Part shown: positions 23,048-23,123 of the stretch, piece after piece
How the letters are laid out: every line of letters starts with the position of its first letter
Position numbering within the stretch: the stretch's first letter is position 1
NCBI GenBank assembly: GCA_009774255.1
Contig: VSNK01000049.1
Coordinates: forward strand, 1 to 23,123
Reading direction: 5' to 3'
DNA length: 23,123 nucleotides
Source of the DNA: Faecalicatena sp.
GTDB taxonomy: Bacteria > Bacillota > Clostridia > Lachnospirales > Lachnospiraceae
Program-made: the position numbers and the translations under genes
The notes under the pieces: model-generated
What the model was told of the DNA's origin: nothing
Seen by the model: only the letters and a program-made list of their open reading frames with translations
Database searches by the model: none

Positions 23048-23123
23048 GTTACAGTTCACGGCCTAACCGGCCGCGAACTGTAACGCATCCAGCCCATTGA
23101 AAAGTCGCCTGTCGGCGAGGGGC
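23048..23123 (-). mobile_element. Three-hairpin repeat, copy D (cut by window edge)
   Basis: The first 76 bases match copy C closely (three differences seen by eye): terminal GTTACAGTTC, hairpin 1 and most of hairpin 2. Here the inner stem of hairpin 2 is a five-pair TCGCC/GGCGA around GACA on the minus strand. The base run before it is GGGAAATT (23040-23047), so a similar 8-mer is expected after its far end near 23197. Confidence 0.8.

Noticed and set aside
13788..23123. The GTTAC repeats as a CRISPR array
   Set aside because: Copies are kilobases apart, about 145 bp long, in both orientations and with no spacers.

Overview
The window looks like a chromosomal segment of an anaerobic Clostridia bacterium, most likely Lachnospiraceae. 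This is inferred from the tig-clpP-clpX-lon-engB order, a clostridial-type two-subunit isopropylmalate isomerase, a hybrid kinase built on a sensory module I associate with Lachnospiraceae, and moderate G+C. No rRNA, tRNA or CRISPR array was seen.

Left edge (1-1400): two small minus-strand genes of phage/conjugative-element type (a sigma-region-4-like protein and a 59-residue Cys-rich protein) abut a broken vapC toxin gene. Its antitoxin vapB is intact and has a palindromic operator placed across its promoter. Then come a PfkB-family sugar kinase (1402-2367) and a 1050-residue hybrid sensor kinase (2431-5583) with its own promoter, followed by a cluster of hairpins and a shared terminator. 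Next are a convergent cytoplasmic GH20 hexosaminidase and a divergent MFS exporter whose promoter spacer is exactly an operator, then an orphan XRE regulator.

The centre (9451-17212, minus strand) is a protein quality-control and housekeeping block: trigger factor, ClpP, ClpX, Lon, the GTPase EngB/YsxC and an AI-2E/PerM-type membrane protein. To the right lie a family 2 glycosyltransferase overlapping a DJ-1/PfpI gene, threonine synthase (thrC), and leuC-leuD of leucine biosynthesis.

The most interesting content is not coding. A family of ~144-149 bp repeats occurs at least four times (13788, 17369, 21046, 23048), with a likely relic near 1166. Complete copies are bounded by GTTAC(A/T)GTTC inverted ends, fold into three hairpins in a fixed order, and show paired (compensatory) substitutions between two subfamilies. 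The three copies whose two ends lie in the window are flanked by 8-bp direct repeats (8/8, 7/8 and 7/8 matches), as expected of target-site duplications. One copy landed two codons before the stop of the glycosyltransferase gene and now supplies its last ten residues and stop codon. I know of no description of this family, but I could not search. A separate 160-bp near-perfectly centred hairpin lies between thrC and the DJ-1 gene.
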